Shown here: piece by piece, positions 1 to 11,000 of the stretch
Layout: every line of letters begins with the position of its first letter
Numbering within the stretch: position 1 is the stretch's first letter
Assembly: GCA_021234155.1 (NCBI GenBank)
Contig: JAJEKV010000002.1
Location: 3,313,138 to 3,377,137 of the forward strand
Length of the DNA: 64,000 nucleotides
From: Isoetes taiwanensis
Lineage: Eukaryota; Streptophyta; Lycopodiopsida; Isoetales; Isoetaceae
Direction of reading: 5' to 3'
Notes under the pieces: generated by a model
Databases searched by the model: none
What the model saw: the letters and a program-made list of their open reading frames with translations, nothing else
Told to the model about the DNA's origin: nothing
Program-made: the position numbers and the translations under genes

Positions 1-600
1 ACTTACGTGGAAAACGCTATGGATCTTTAATTGTGCTGGCAAGTGCAGTTTCTAGAATTGATTACCTACTCTTTCAAGTACTTTAAATGGTCCAGCCCAG
101 CTTGGAGCAACCTTTTTACAATTGCCGATGTGAAGCTTGCTTGTTTGACTTTTATCTTCAACCAAATGTCGTCACCTACTTGGAATTTTCTTACTATTCT
201 GTTCTTAACTGGTATGCTCTTTTGCCGGCTTCTTGCTGCTAGACATGAGATCATCAGATCTTGGTACGCCGTACTTATTTTTGATGGTGTGCTTGTTCAA
301 CTATCTGTAATCTATGCAAATCCTCAAACTCCCATCCTTTTTCTTAACAAATAAGATGAGTACTTTAAACGGAGAAATGCTAGGTCTTATGAACCCTAGG
401 TCTAAGAGTTCCTGTAACCGCTTCTTGAGCTCTATTGATTCACGGGTCGTCATTCTATATGGCGCCTTACTCGTGGGCTTGGTGCCTGGCTCAAGTGCTA
501 TCTCACACTCGACTCATAGCGTGAGATGGCCAAGTCTTGACAATCTATTTGGGAATGTGAGCTTCACGGTTGCTGGCAGGTCGGAATGGATCGGGTGCTT
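1..600 (-). pseudogene. Ty3/gypsy pol remnant: RT start fused to integrase C-terminus
   Basis: Read on the minus strand, 570-300 encodes the start of a Ty3/gypsy reverse transcriptase: an EPGTKP-SKAPYRM-like stretch, then [18 protein letters not shown] and [15 protein letters not shown]. Just after CIDYR the sequence jumps to the end of an integrase: FQVGDDIWLK near 200, then after a frameshift GNCKKVAPSWAGPFKVLERV, an in-frame TAG, and LPAQLKIHSVFHVS near the window edge. These are hallmark motifs of plant Ty3/gypsy pol. The rest of RT, RNase H and the integrase core are missing, so this is an internally deleted, frameshifted relic. It continues beyond position 1. Family confidence is high; a finer lineage cannot be given. 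Confidence 0.85.
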
Positions 601-1605
601 GGGCAATGCATGCTCTAGACACTGAAATCTAAAGAGGATACTTTTAGGGTTCCAGGCTCTTTTAGCACCACGCGTTTAGGGTTGGAATCTAAAAGGTCAC
701 TTAGGGCTTTGCCACGTGGCAATATGGGGTTATATGCACATGTTTATAGGGGCATGTGCAATATAACAAGTTCCAATGGTTGTACCCCATGGTACAACCC
801 TTTGTCGAGGGAGGGATGGTTCGGATACAGTCACGAGTCGATTTTGTACTAGTGACATGGTAGTATAATATAATAATATAGATATTTATATATCGTATAT
901 TATCCTAGAACATCACATGCACCTCCTCCTCGGTGGACTCCTCGATCCTTGTCTGCTGCTCTGGAGGAATTTGCTTTCCCCATGTTAATATCTTATGCAT
1001 CTAAGTGAGGGGGGTCGTCCTAGACTCTCCGAGATGCTTGTTTGGTTCGTGCCATATTTTATTGTTCATGAAGTGGGCAAAGATTCCTCGGAAATCTCCG
1101 AAGTTAGAGGGGTAAAAAGGTGAATTAGGGAAAATTTAGGACAAGACATATACTTCTGGAGGAAATTTGTGCCACGTGTGTGGACCAATTTCAAAAATTC
1201 GTAGTTTGAAATTTTAATGGTAACTACTATTATCAATGGTGGCCTTTCTAAATGTTGGTATTCTATGGATTTTGCGGCTACTTATTGTTCTTTTCCACCA
1301 TTTTCCACTGGGAACTTTGAATTGGTTGATTCTTTGGCCAATTCCTATTGTGTTTGGGGGTCCATATATATAACTTTCGTTCCCTTTCTACTAGAAAAGT
1401 TCATTGACACATTTATTTACAAGTTTCTAGCTAAAACTTTAATTTACTCCATGACCCCAATGTTGGGAAACAATTTATTTTCCACTTTTTAAGAATCAAA
1501 TAATTGAAATTGTCACTCCAAATCCTCGCTAGGACAATTAGTCATCTATTATGAGGGTCATACGTTGCGCTTGACCTTGATCAACCAAAACAGTTTCTAT
1601 GATAT
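600..1605. other. No recognised gene; short inverted repeat near 777-798
   Basis: No coding similarity was recognised. A 9 bp inverted repeat, GGTTGTACC-ccat-GGTACAACC, lies at 777-798. The stretch sits next to the Ty3/gypsy relic on the side where its protease and gag should be, and could be unrelated flanking DNA or an eroded LTR. I could not define TG...CA ends. Confidence 0.3.
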
Positions 1606-2103
1606 TGTAACGTTCCTAATCCTTGACCAACTGGGCAAACCCCTCTAGACGTTTATAAATAGCCTCTCCTACCCATTTATGTCAGTGTCTCGAGAATGCC
1701 CCACAGATACATTCAAGGGTCGAATACTCGAGCAGTCTCCCTGGGCCCATTACAATCTCTCCCACTAGATCAGATCAAATACTCGAGCGTCTCCTATCGG
1801 CCCATTACAATCTCTCCCACTAGAACTATGTTCGTCCTTGAGCATCAAAGACTACGATTTAACCATGTATGCAAGTGACATTGTAGTTACCAAGGTTACC
1901 AATTACCCGTTCATATAGGCACCCATGGAGACTCAAACTCGAGACCTGTTCTGATACTAAATGTAACATTCCTAACTGACATGCTCTTAACAACTGGACA
2001 TACATTTATGAGTAGTGGTTTCTACCCATTTATGTCGTCGTCTTGAAAGCCCCACAGGCACATTCAAGGACCAAATACTCGAGCGGTCTCCCATGGGCCC
2101 ATT
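1606..2103. repeat. Diverged direct repeat, two units of about 145 bp
   Basis: Unit 1 (about 1606-1750) and unit 2 (about 1962-2103) share an order of blocks: TGTAAC(G/A)TTCCTAA at the start, TACCCATTTATGTC in the middle, CCCCACAG-ACATTCAAGG, then AATACTCGAGC-GTCTCCC-GGGCCCATT at the end. Inside unit 1's tail the block CCCATTACAATCTCTCCCAC also occurs twice (about 1748 and 1801). The start-to-start distance is about 356 bp. These may be remnants of LTRs or a tandem duplication. No ORF is present. Confidence 0.6.
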
Positions 2104-2330
2104 GTAGATACCATTGCGACTCTCATACGTCATTATATGACAGCTCGTTGTATGCGCTGTAGGACTCCCTCTATCTAATGGCCGCATCGTCATATGAGCT
2201 CTCTGTCTGTCTTGTATCGCTAGGTAGACAAGTAGAGGAAATGGGGATGTCATATCGTCCCTTCACCTATGGACTCCCACATCAACGAAAGCAAAATCTT
2301 AAGCATTAATCACGACTTAATAAATAGCAA

Positions 2331-2850
2331 CACTACAAGAGAAGGGGTCAATTAGTGTCATCAAAACGTCATCAGAACATTAGAAAGTATACAATATGAC
2401 ATTATTGGTGACATTGCAATAGAAATGATGTTATAGATGCCACAATTTATGTCACCCATAGCATCACTCTTTGTGTCACCAACAATATCAGTAACTTTGC
2501 TATGATGCTATAGATGTTGCTATTGGCACTAATTATGGCATCACTAGTTGTTACATATATAGCATCAGTATTGACCATTAGTGACGTTATAGGTGGTGTT
2601 ATTAGCATCAAATATAGCATCAATAGTTGTTACATATATACCATCAGGATTAGTGCCAGTGCCCACTAGTGACATTATAGGTGTTCTTATTTGCATCATA
2701 TATAGAAGCATCTTTAATGTCACAAATTCTATCGATGTTTATGTGGCCTTAGTATATGCCACAATAGATGTTGGTATTACTATCATCAATATTGTATTGT
2801 CCCATGAATTGTATCAAGCTTTATGTCAGTTCATATAATGACATTACTGC
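2331..2850. mobile_element. CACTA-type (En/Spm) transposon terminus with subterminal repeats
   Basis: CACTACAAGAGAAGGGGTCA begins at 2331, closely matching the CACTACAAGAAA terminal inverted repeat of plant CACTA elements. About 500 bp of subterminal repeats follow: AGTGAC(G/A)TTATAGGTG near 2580 and 2676, ATAGCATCA, and GTTGTTACATATATA near 2547 and 2625, in both orientations. Such subterminal arrays are the transposase-binding regions of this superfamily. The opposite end (TTCTTGTAGTG) was not found in the next kilobase, so the element is truncated or the second end is unrecognisable. The only ORF here is a product of the repeats. Confidence 0.65.
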
Positions 2851-3195
2851 TATTAATATTAACAATACAACTGAATATCTAGCATAATGATAGAAGGTTA
2901 TTTTTATATTTTTATACCCTTTTTTACATGGTTTTTCCATGATTTTATCATTGTATTCATTAGGGTGTACTGAATAGTACATGGTGTAGACATCAACGTA
3001 CAATATTCATCGATGTTGACATGGTGTTCAGTCGAGCAACATATACTCTACTGTCCAAAGGTTATGAACATGGGAGACACCCGAGTTCCGAATCTGGTAT
3101 GCCTGGCTTACACATTGGCCATGAGTCCACAACATCTTAAAACTTGTTGGAAGGAGAAACACACAAGATTGTTCTCCATATAAAATATCAAGGAG
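2850..3195. other. No recognised gene
   Basis: AT-rich sequence between the CACTA-like terminus and a LINE-A fragment. No coding similarity or strong repeat was seen. Confidence 0.3.
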
Positions 3196-3199
3196 CATG

Positions 3200-3419
3200 G
3201 ATGTGTGCAGGTGCAGAATAATGAAGATCACACTCACTTTAAACAATATCTCTATACATGCTTCCTCGGTAAGCTTTGGGATGCCAGTGCTTTGGAAAAA
3301 GTCAATGCATCACATTACAGAAGCGGGATTAATTCCACACTTGCCCCTGGCCCACAACAATTCTTGTTATCCAATCTGTGCATGAAGAGGCATAGAACAA
3401 TTGTGTCCTCTAACTCCAT

Positions 3420-3475
<56 letters not shown>
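3200..3475 (+). mobile_element. LINE-A ORF2 C-terminal fragment ending in a (CT)n tract
   Basis: The plus-strand reading contains HFKQYLYTCFLGKLWDASAL, matching the C-terminal part of ORF2 in the LINE-A copy near 26225-26290 (…FISKLWDATAS). The coding similarity stops near 3410 and is followed by 54 bases of (CT)n at 3422-3475. It is a short fragment with no RT domain. The (CT)n may be its 3' tail or an independent microsatellite. Confidence 0.55.
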
Positions 3476-3477
<2 letters not shown>

Positions 3478-3541
3478 GTAAATCTCTAACTCTCTCTCTG
3501 GTCTCGAAGTCCTCTCCTCTCTCTCTCTCGCTCTCTCTCTC
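3422..3541. repeat. (CT)n microsatellite cluster
   Basis: A pure (CT)n run covers 3422-3475. Interrupted CT-rich runs continue to about 3541. The long serine/leucine and arginine/glutamate ORFs over this stretch are products of the repeat and not genes. Confidence 0.95.
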
Positions 3542-3599
3542 TTGGTGGTTGGGGGGGCAAGCCCAACCGAAAGCAATGTAGTGTGGTGTGTGGTCACAT

Positions 3600-3635
3600 G
3601 TCCGGTTGATGTTTGCCTAGTGGATCGCTAAAATA

Positions 3636-3675
<40 letters not shown>
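3600..3675 (+). mobile_element. SINE-like 3' end with (CT)n tail
   Basis: TTTGCCTAGTGGATCGCTAAAATACTAT is followed by (CT)n to 3675. The same end, TGCCTAGTGGCGTGACG-TTAAAACTACTAT-(CTAT)n, recurs near 18730-18775. A related one, GGCATGACG-TAAAAATACTAT-CTATC, ends the SINE at 4893-5010 (minus strand). The 5' body here is not recognisable. Confidence 0.5.
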
Positions 3676-3678
<3 letters not shown>

Positions 3679-4037
3679 GCTAGTTGGCGATGGGGAAACC
3701 TGGATCCAACAAGCAAATCGATCTCTCAAAAGCTGGCACAGGCAATGGCTTCAATAGCGGACCCACAAGGACATCAAAAGCAGGTACAATTGCTCTGAAA
3801 CAATCAAAGGATGCTGCATTGCAGTGGTGACAGGAGTCAGAAACATTAAAATAAAAAACGCAGTGGAAAATGCATCCGATGTAGACAGTGCCTCTGATAC
3901 ATAACTTCCAGATCCTGGGGAAGTAAGCCCACGACCTGCCGAATTGAAAACAGAGGTGAATCCGGCTAACAAGCCCACCTGCTGGGATATCTCAATATTA
4001 GCCTGATCTTCAGCAAATATTTGGCAAGACACAAGGG

Positions 4038-4643
4038 ATGCTATCTGAGATCTCTGCCTCATGCAATTTGATGATGAAGATATTAGAAATGATGGAGTAC
4101 TCCAAAAAAGAACCTGCAATCAGGGAAGAAAAAATGCTTGAACTTATGCAAGGTATGACTGAATCACTCCAATCATTAAGGGCAGAAAACATTTCTATTA
4201 GGCAGGATATAGCAAAGAAGAAGGAAAATGCAAGCAAAGGGGGTACACAACAGGCTTATATGGGAGGTGAAGAAGGCGAAAGTATGGCTGAGATCATCAA
4301 TAAATTAAATAATCGAATGGACAATGTCCTGGAACAGCAAGAACGGCCAAAGAATTTTGACAGAGAAGCTCCACATTCAAGAACCTGGTATGGTTGATGC
4401 TTTTTGAGTAGGTCGATCATCTGAAAAGGGGAGAAATATTGTGGTTAAATTTGCCAGTAGGGAACACCAAGCTCTGCAAAAAAGAGCTGAGCTACGAGGA
4501 GAAAAGATATGGATAAATGAGGATTTAACAAAAGCACAAATAATAATGAGGCAAGGGGAGATCCAGAAATTGAAGGAGGCCAGGCAAAATGGACAACACG
4601 CATATTGGAGAGGAGGCAAGGTAGTGATAGAAGATCGTGAATA
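4038..4643 (+). pseudogene. LINE-A ORF1 (coiled-coil RNA-binding protein) remnant
   Basis: Two consecutive open segments. The first (4038-4397) is rich in Glu, Lys, Met and Leu with heptad spacing (EEKMLELMQGMTESLQSLRA), as expected for the trimerising coiled coil of LINE ORF1 proteins. The second (4441-4643) has GEKIWINEDLTKAQ and KLKEARQNGQHAYWRGGKVV, the pattern of the ORF1 C-terminal nucleic-acid-binding domain. A stop and frameshift near 4397-4441 separates them. The ORF1 product would coat LINE RNA in the RNP. Confidence 0.7.
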
Positions 4644-4649
4644 GGAACT

Positions 4650-7600
4650 CGTGACCATCAGGTTATGTGCATGGAATATAAATGGCCTGGACATAACCAA
4701 GATAAAGTCCTTAAAAACTGAAAACTGGGACATTATCTTTTTTTTATGGAAACACATTAACATGAAGAACATAACTTGCCAGATTTACCAGGTTTTGTAT
4801 GCATAGATTCCGTTTGGTACAAAAAGGGCTGGAGACTTAGGGGCTTTGGAGGCATTGTGCTGCCGCAGAACGACATTAGCACAATTGATAGATAGTATTT
4901 TTACGTCATGCCGCATTGGCAGCGTCCATGAGGACATATGACGGACCCCCAGAGACTTGAACACAAGATCTCTTAGTTGCTAACCCAATGGACTAGCCAA
5001 TAAACTGAACAAAAGACCGAGAAATATTCCTCCAAACAGACTCTATGGGTGGAGTTAGTAAGGGCAGACCGAAGGCTATTTCCCACTTCGTGAGTCACGG
5101 GATGACCGATTCTTTCATCTAGAGCAGGATATATTACAGATAATATAAATCTTGGGGAAGTAATTTTAATGGGAGATTTCAATGGTCACATAGCAAATAA
5201 ACAAGGAATATGGTTGGTGCGTCCAAGGAGACAATTTGGCTAGAAATGCTAGACGAGGAAGAGATATGCAAAGCTGGATGGGGAAGAAACACTGAAGACA
5301 TTTATGAATATGTTACCCCTCAAGGAGGACACTTACAGAGCATGTGTGGGGGATTGGGCCTAGTTGTATATAAATGGAATTGTCAAATATCCTCTCTCAG
5401 GAAAATGCACGTCAGTTGGCTCGGTGGGAACAGGCTCGAGCGTGGTGGATTACCCCATCGCTGGGAACACTCAATAGAAACAATACTTGATTTTTTACAT
5501 CGGAGACTACCCGGAGTCAGATCATATGCCGCTAATCTTTGAGTTACAACTCCCAAGCAAGCTGAATCACATGGTACCGGGTAAGAGTTATACCTCGCTT
5601 TCCTTTGATTTTCACAAAGCAAAGATGTACATGGATCTATGTGAACATAAAGTTAAAAATGTGCAATGGCCAGAAAAAGCTAAGCTTAGTGCGATCCTGC
5701 TAGATGCTGCAAATGAGTGTTTTAGCTCTTTTCGAAGAGCCCAGAGGCTGCCAAGTAACCATTGGTTTGATAATGAATGCACGCAGTTGCGGAAGCTATA
5801 TGAAGAAGCCAAGGGATATGATAAGCTGGAAAGGAGAAAATTTTATATGAAAATGGTAAGAAGGAAAAAGAGAGAATACATAGCAGTAAGACAATTGGAA
5901 ATGGTAGACATGATAATAAAGGACCCGAAAAAATTCTAAAGTAAGCTAAAAAGTAAGGCGGCTAAAGTGGCAGATTTGGATCTCGAAGGACACGCCAGAT
6001 AAACAAGCTGTACTATGTAAATGGGATCGACGAGAAATTGGGAAAGAGTAATGATAATTTATTGATCCATGCTATAGATGTTGAGATGGGTATTCACAAG
6101 CTTGCTAATGGAAAGGCACCAGATATGCTGGGTCTAAAGGCGGAGATGATTAAATGGATAGGGCCAACGACGGCAAAAGTGATTGGTAATTTGCTAAATG
6201 CTGCTATACATGATGGCTTTCCACATAGTTGGCAAATGAAGAGGGTAGTACAAGTGCATAAATCAGGGGACACAGGAGATCCCAATAACTATAGAATGAT
6301 CATGGTAAGCAGCCTCTTTGCAAAGCTCATGGGCAGAAGAGAATGGAAAAAGATCTAATATGCAAGCAGGATTTAGACCTAAAAAAGCTATACTGGACCA
6401 TGTCTTGGTACTTAGAACTATAGTAGACTCAGTGAAAAAGACAAAGAAGCCACTTTTCACGCTTTTTGTCGATTTCTCTAAGGCTTTTGATACAGTAAGA
6501 AGAGCAAATATATGGAAAAGAATGGAGAAAATAGGGGTCCCAAAGACAATTTCGTAATGCAATGGGCACGCTATATGAAAAAGTTTCGGCATCTATCTTT
6601 CCCCTCTACCACGTGATGTGGAATTGAGCAATATTGGGGTTAAACAGGATGCCACGTCACCCACTTTGTCCGGCATCTTCATTGATGAGTTGGAAGATTG
6701 ATATCTAAAAGTGGAGGAGATGGAGAAACGCCTAATGGGATATGTAATATTCCTACTATTATATGCCAACGACGCGGTCATATTTTGCTAGAAGTGTGGG
6801 CAGGCTACAAAAACATTTAGCAAATTCTAGCAGCCTTTTATGCGAGCGCGACGCGGCATGAATGTCAATCTATCCAAAACTAAAATTGTGATATTTGGCA
6901 CTCAAAAAGACGCAACATATACGCTTTCTACTATAAGGGGAAAAAGGTGGATATAGTATCTACCTATAAATATGTAGGGTTTGCTAGTAGATCAATCATA
7001 CGATGGAACAAGGCGCTTGATCAATCCGCTGATGGGGGGGGAAAGCCTTATTTATGGCAAGTGAGGCAATGCAAAAATGCTGACATTGTTGATTTTATTA
7101 AAGAAAAACTGCTCGCCTCCTTGGTTCAACAAAGCTTTATATGGTTGTGTGGATATGGGGGTGGGTTTATCATTGATAGATAGAAGAAAGTAGAACGAGT
7201 TTAAAAAGAAATTTTACTTGCTGAAATGGGAGTAAAGGTATGACACCTTTATGCGCAATGTTGATTGCAGAGACAGTGTCGATGCCATTAGAAGGCTAAA
7301 CCTTATGCTGCATGGCTTGTATATGTGGTGGAAGTCGGCTGGTTTTCATGTTGCCATGAAGCACAGTGAGAGCAAGGGGTGGTACGCTGACTTTCTTAAA
7401 TGGTTTCAAAAATGGGAGATTGCGGCTGAGAATATCCCATTAAATGCGATGTAGGCAAGGATATATGTGGGGGGCAAAATAAAACAAAAAATGTGGAGCG
7501 GAGGCAAACAAAAAATGGAAAGCTACAGGAAATGGATGAATCTAGAGTTGGTTGAAATGGCTTATCTGAGAGAGAATATTTCACTACATAAGAGGCACAC

Positions 7601-7888
7601 AATGTATAGGATGCGGCTCAGCTCACACCACCTAGGGATTGAGGTGGGACAACAGGGGGACATACTGCAAGAACTCCGGCTGTGCAGATTATGTGAGGAA
7701 AACACTTTAGAGGATGAGAACCATGTCATTCTATAATGTCCAGCATATCAAGACCTACGAAGATACCATGCCGTTCGAGCCACCACCCTTGTGGAATTTT
7801 TCAAGCTTCTTGCAAAGATGATTGGTAAATTTCTAACAGATGTTCTAGAGTGGAGAGAACAATATGTGTGGGGGTACAAAGCACTTTA
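4650..7888 (+). pseudogene. LINE-A ORF2 (endonuclease and reverse transcriptase), broken
   Basis: The endonuclease is recognisable from CAWNINGLD (about 4668), ILMGDFNGHI (about 5166) and ESDHMPL (about 5515), the conserved metal and catalytic motifs of APE-type LINE nucleases. The reverse transcriptase follows: NGKAPDMLGLKAEM (6110), GFRPKKAILDH (6370), FVDFSKAFDTV (motif A, 6465), GVKQDATSPTL (motif B, usually GVKQGCPLSPTL, 6637) and YAND at 6762-6773, where the catalytic box should be YADD. The second catalytic Asp is thus Asn. The tail has TYKYVGF, a segment seen in the other A copies. Several frameshifts and stops break the frame. Confidence 0.8.
4893..5010 (-). mobile_element. tRNA-related SINE inserted in LINE-A
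   Basis: On the minus strand there is a pol III-type promoter: A box TAGTCCATTGG (complement of 4985-4995) and B box GTTCAAGTC (complement of 4954-4962), about 31 bases apart start to start. The sequence then runs through GGACGCTGCCAATGCGGC to a 3' end GACGTAAAAATACTATCTATC. The insertion breaks the LINE-A endonuclease reading between LPQNDIS and QTLWVEL. The 3' end resembles the 3' end of LINE-A and two other short copies (near 3630 and 18750). I could not find a clear target-site duplication, so the 5' edge is approximate. Confidence 0.6.
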
Positions 7889-8035
7889 AGAGGTCGTGCT
7901 TAGGAGAGGAGACCTGTGCTCTTCCTACTGTGGGAGAGGTTGTATAAATTCTATGATGATTTACAGACTTTCTGTTTCTATAAAAATCCGTCTCATAGAC
8001 CTGGTGGTCGAGTAGGCGAAAATAATCAAATCTCT

Positions 8036-8098
8036 CTCCCTCCCTCCCTCCCTCCCTCCCTCCCTCCCTTCTTTTGGGGAGGGGGGAGGGAGGGGGGG
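8036..8098. repeat. (TCCC)n tract followed by a G-run
   Basis: (TCCC)n at 8036-8070 directly follows the LINE-A copy 1 3' UTR and is most simply its tail. A purine run GGGGAGGGGGGAGGGAGGGG lies at 8076-8095. The two runs are complementary enough to form a hairpin, and the G-run has four G-tracts suited to a quadruplex. Confidence 0.8.
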
Positions 8099-8099
8099 T

Positions 8100-11000
8100 A
8101 ATTCATTATTTATGCAATACTACCTCCAAGGATAACATTAATCCATCCATCATATCATCAAGAACATATCATCTAATACCAAGTAAATACACATATCGTT
8201 CCATCCGTGCCTCGTAATTAAGAGGGATTCATTGACCTTGGTGTCCATATAACTTCAAATAGAGTTATGGTAGTAGCTTTGGATGGCATAGACAATGTCT
8301 AGGATTGACCATTCCATCCGGGCCTCCTATGTATACTATGTGGATAGGTTGAAACATGCTCTGTCGTGATTGTAGCCTTTCGAAAATGCAATCCCATGGT
8401 ATCACCCAATGAAACTACTCTAGGTTTTATGTCCTCGGGGCGTTGATGCAGGAATATAGTTAGGAGGTAGCAGTTATCAATTAGCTAACGACTAACTAGT
8501 TATCTATGAAGTCAATAACGTGTTATTTTTTTGCCAAATAAATAAATAAATCAGATTTTAACAATTTGAAACATGATTTTGATTAATCTGATTATGATGA
8601 TTCTAAATATGCAATCAAAATTTGAAAACACTTAATATAGCCTGCTAAAAAATCAGAATAATACTCAAACCTTTGATGCAAAAAATGTCCTTGCTTTCAT
8701 GATAGTCCTGCAATAAAAAAACACATCTACTAGCCTTCTTAATACGAAATTCCAGCAAATAAGCACCACCAAAATGGACTGAATAAGCAAAGAAGCATTT
8801 TGTCTTTAAACCCATGTGGGTCCAAAATAGATCGTAACTCCTCGCCTGTGATAGATCAAACCTCAGGACTTTGGCAGCTCCTATGGGACAAACCGAGAAG
8901 GACGGTACCAGCAAATATCATCGAAAAGAAAAGTGTTTTAGGTTAGGTTTTTGCACGAATAAATTCGTCTCCAAAAAATAAACAAAATGGTATTTTTTTT
9001 TTGAAATGAGACATCTGTCATATTTTGGCCAAAAAATAATAGGTTAGTTTAGTTATTACTTTTGCTAATGGATAATGAGTTACAGATTTGGGGATAATGC
9101 GTTATTTTTCGCTATCGTCCAGAGACAAAACCCCTCCTCCGAGGCAATAATGGTTCCATGGGCATCGAGGATCGTGGGGGCAATGTAGATAATAATATAT
9201 CCTGACTTACCCCCTCCCCTACAAAATGCATGAGCCAGGAGAGACCTGCAATTCAATGAATTGGGACGACACTTGCAACCCAAGGGTTGTTGAATCCATA
9301 ACCTCGTCACATGAAGAGAATGACTATAGGCCTAGTCCGCTATAAGGACTCTAGTTCGCTTATTATTGGTCTAACTAGAAACATAATCTATTAATGGCTA
9401 CTAGTCTCTACTCCCGTTTCCTCATACACAAGAGGGGCAATCAGTGACCAACCAAAATCGTATATAATCCATAACTTGATATAAAATCATAAGATCAACA
9501 AATCCTAATCACATGCATCTAACCTATAGTTAGGGTTCATGGTCAAAACTGTGAGTTCTAGAATGGCTCCACTAGATATATGACATGATAACTCATCTGA
9601 GGTGCTAGTTCCTCAATGAACTACCTACTTATCTACTCAAAATACCTGCTCCTGAGTGACTGCCTCCAGTTCCTAGGGTCTCCATCTCTTACGTGTAGTT
9701 TGGAGTAGGCGCTTTTCAAGCTAATGTGAATGCGCCTGGGGTTTCCGTTGCAAACTATGTTATTGAAGATGATTCTTGAATTGGAATTGGGAGAGCGATT
9801 CGAGGTTGCATTAAATGATGGAGCAAAAGTGAGCATGGTCTTGGGTTTGGCCTTAAATGGATTAAGGTTTACATATCGGCTCACTTTGGTCCAATGGGTT
9901 GTATTCACATGGTGTGGCACCTATAGGGTGAGCTCTTGTGGAAAATAGGCTTCCATACCTTAAGATGGCTAAGTTCTTATAATGGCCAGGCCTTCTCCAT
10001 ATGCTAGAGATATGGCCTATCCTGAAAATTACAAGTCTATTGGTGAGGCTTATACAGTGATGTGGTTGTAGAGTATAGGTATTTATATCATATACTTTAT
10101 GGGAACGCCATAGATGAGGGTATTTGATACTCACCTTGCTGGATTTGTAATATCATAGAGGGCAGTGTATTTAGAATATCCCTCATGTGAATTGAGCTCC
10201 TCTCCTTAGTGAGATTGTATCCTAGTTGGCGTTCTAGGTATGTTGATCTCCTGTTCGCCATAGGGTACCTATTTTTTTCTTGTCGGTTGGGTCATCGAGG
10301 CAGATGTCAACGAGCCCTTGGACTATTTGAAACAACATTATTAGCTCAACTGTGGGCACTATGATCTCCAAGCCCAAGGTTCCACCTCTGGTCAATCCAA
10401 TCCTCACAGGGCTTGGGAGCTACTTGGGAGAGGGGCAAATGGAAGTGGACCCTCAGCTTATTGTATACTAAATTCGTCAGCCAGTCAGTAAATATTTTCT
10501 CTTGGAAGAAAGGCCCCGAGACTCAGTATCTAACTACTTTCTATAGGCAAAACCTAACTTATAAGATAGGGCTTTTCATAAGCGCACTCTAAAGTTAAAA
10601 TCTATATCTCTTAAGTGTGTATTATTTGGATATTGCAGGGCTCGCACACATCATTCTCTGCCACGAGGACTATCTACGTGGTGGAGCTCGGGTGTGTTTC
10701 AACACCAGAATGGAGCTTTAAGGCTTGGAGACCATGATGCTCACACCCATAGTGCTACCCAAGTCAAGGGAAAGGGAGCATGTCGGCATCCGCTATGAAA
10801 TCATCCATCCTCCTATACCTTCTCTAGGTCACAATCCACCTCAGGGAGAGAATAGTGACATTACCTAATCCATTGCAAGACCAAGGTTAGATTTTATCAA
10901 GATAATGGTCTAGCTCCTCACTAGCCCTCTAAAGGTGATACTAAGACTACGTCTTGGCTTGACTTGGGAGTCGAATAAAATCCAATACTCTCTTGGCCAA

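Larger units (their letters stand above)
3700..8070 (+). mobile_element. LINE family A, copy 1 (near full length, inactive)
   Basis: A non-LTR retrotransposon read left to right: coiled-coil ORF1 (about 4038-4643), apurinic-type endonuclease (4650-5560), reverse transcriptase (6038-6900) and a C-terminal region with a cysteine-rich RLCEENTLEDENHVIL motif near 7680-7735. The reading ends with the stop near 7888. A 3' UTR follows, whose end (GGTGGTCGAGTAGGCGAAAATAA) aligns with the LINE-A end GGTCTC-GAAGGACGATAAAAAC, and then a (TCCC)n tail. The coding frame is broken many times and the RT catalytic box is mutated, so it cannot move itself. A SINE sits inside its endonuclease. The 5' boundary is uncertain because the element begins just after a (CT)n tract. 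Confidence 0.8.

Noticed and set aside
66-254. 62-residue minus ORF as a small gene
   Set aside because: It is one frame of a frameshifted Ty3/gypsy integrase end.
3205-3597. Long ORFs over the CT-rich tract
   Set aside because: Ser/Leu and Arg/Glu dipeptide runs come from (CT)n. Only the first 70 codons resemble a LINE-A fragment.
4893-5010. A real tRNA gene
   Set aside because: A and B boxes are present but no cloverleaf or acceptor stem pairs; the 3' tail and position inside a LINE indicate a SINE.
8645-8914. 89-residue minus ORF
   Set aside because: No recognisable motif or context in an AT-rich gene-free stretch.
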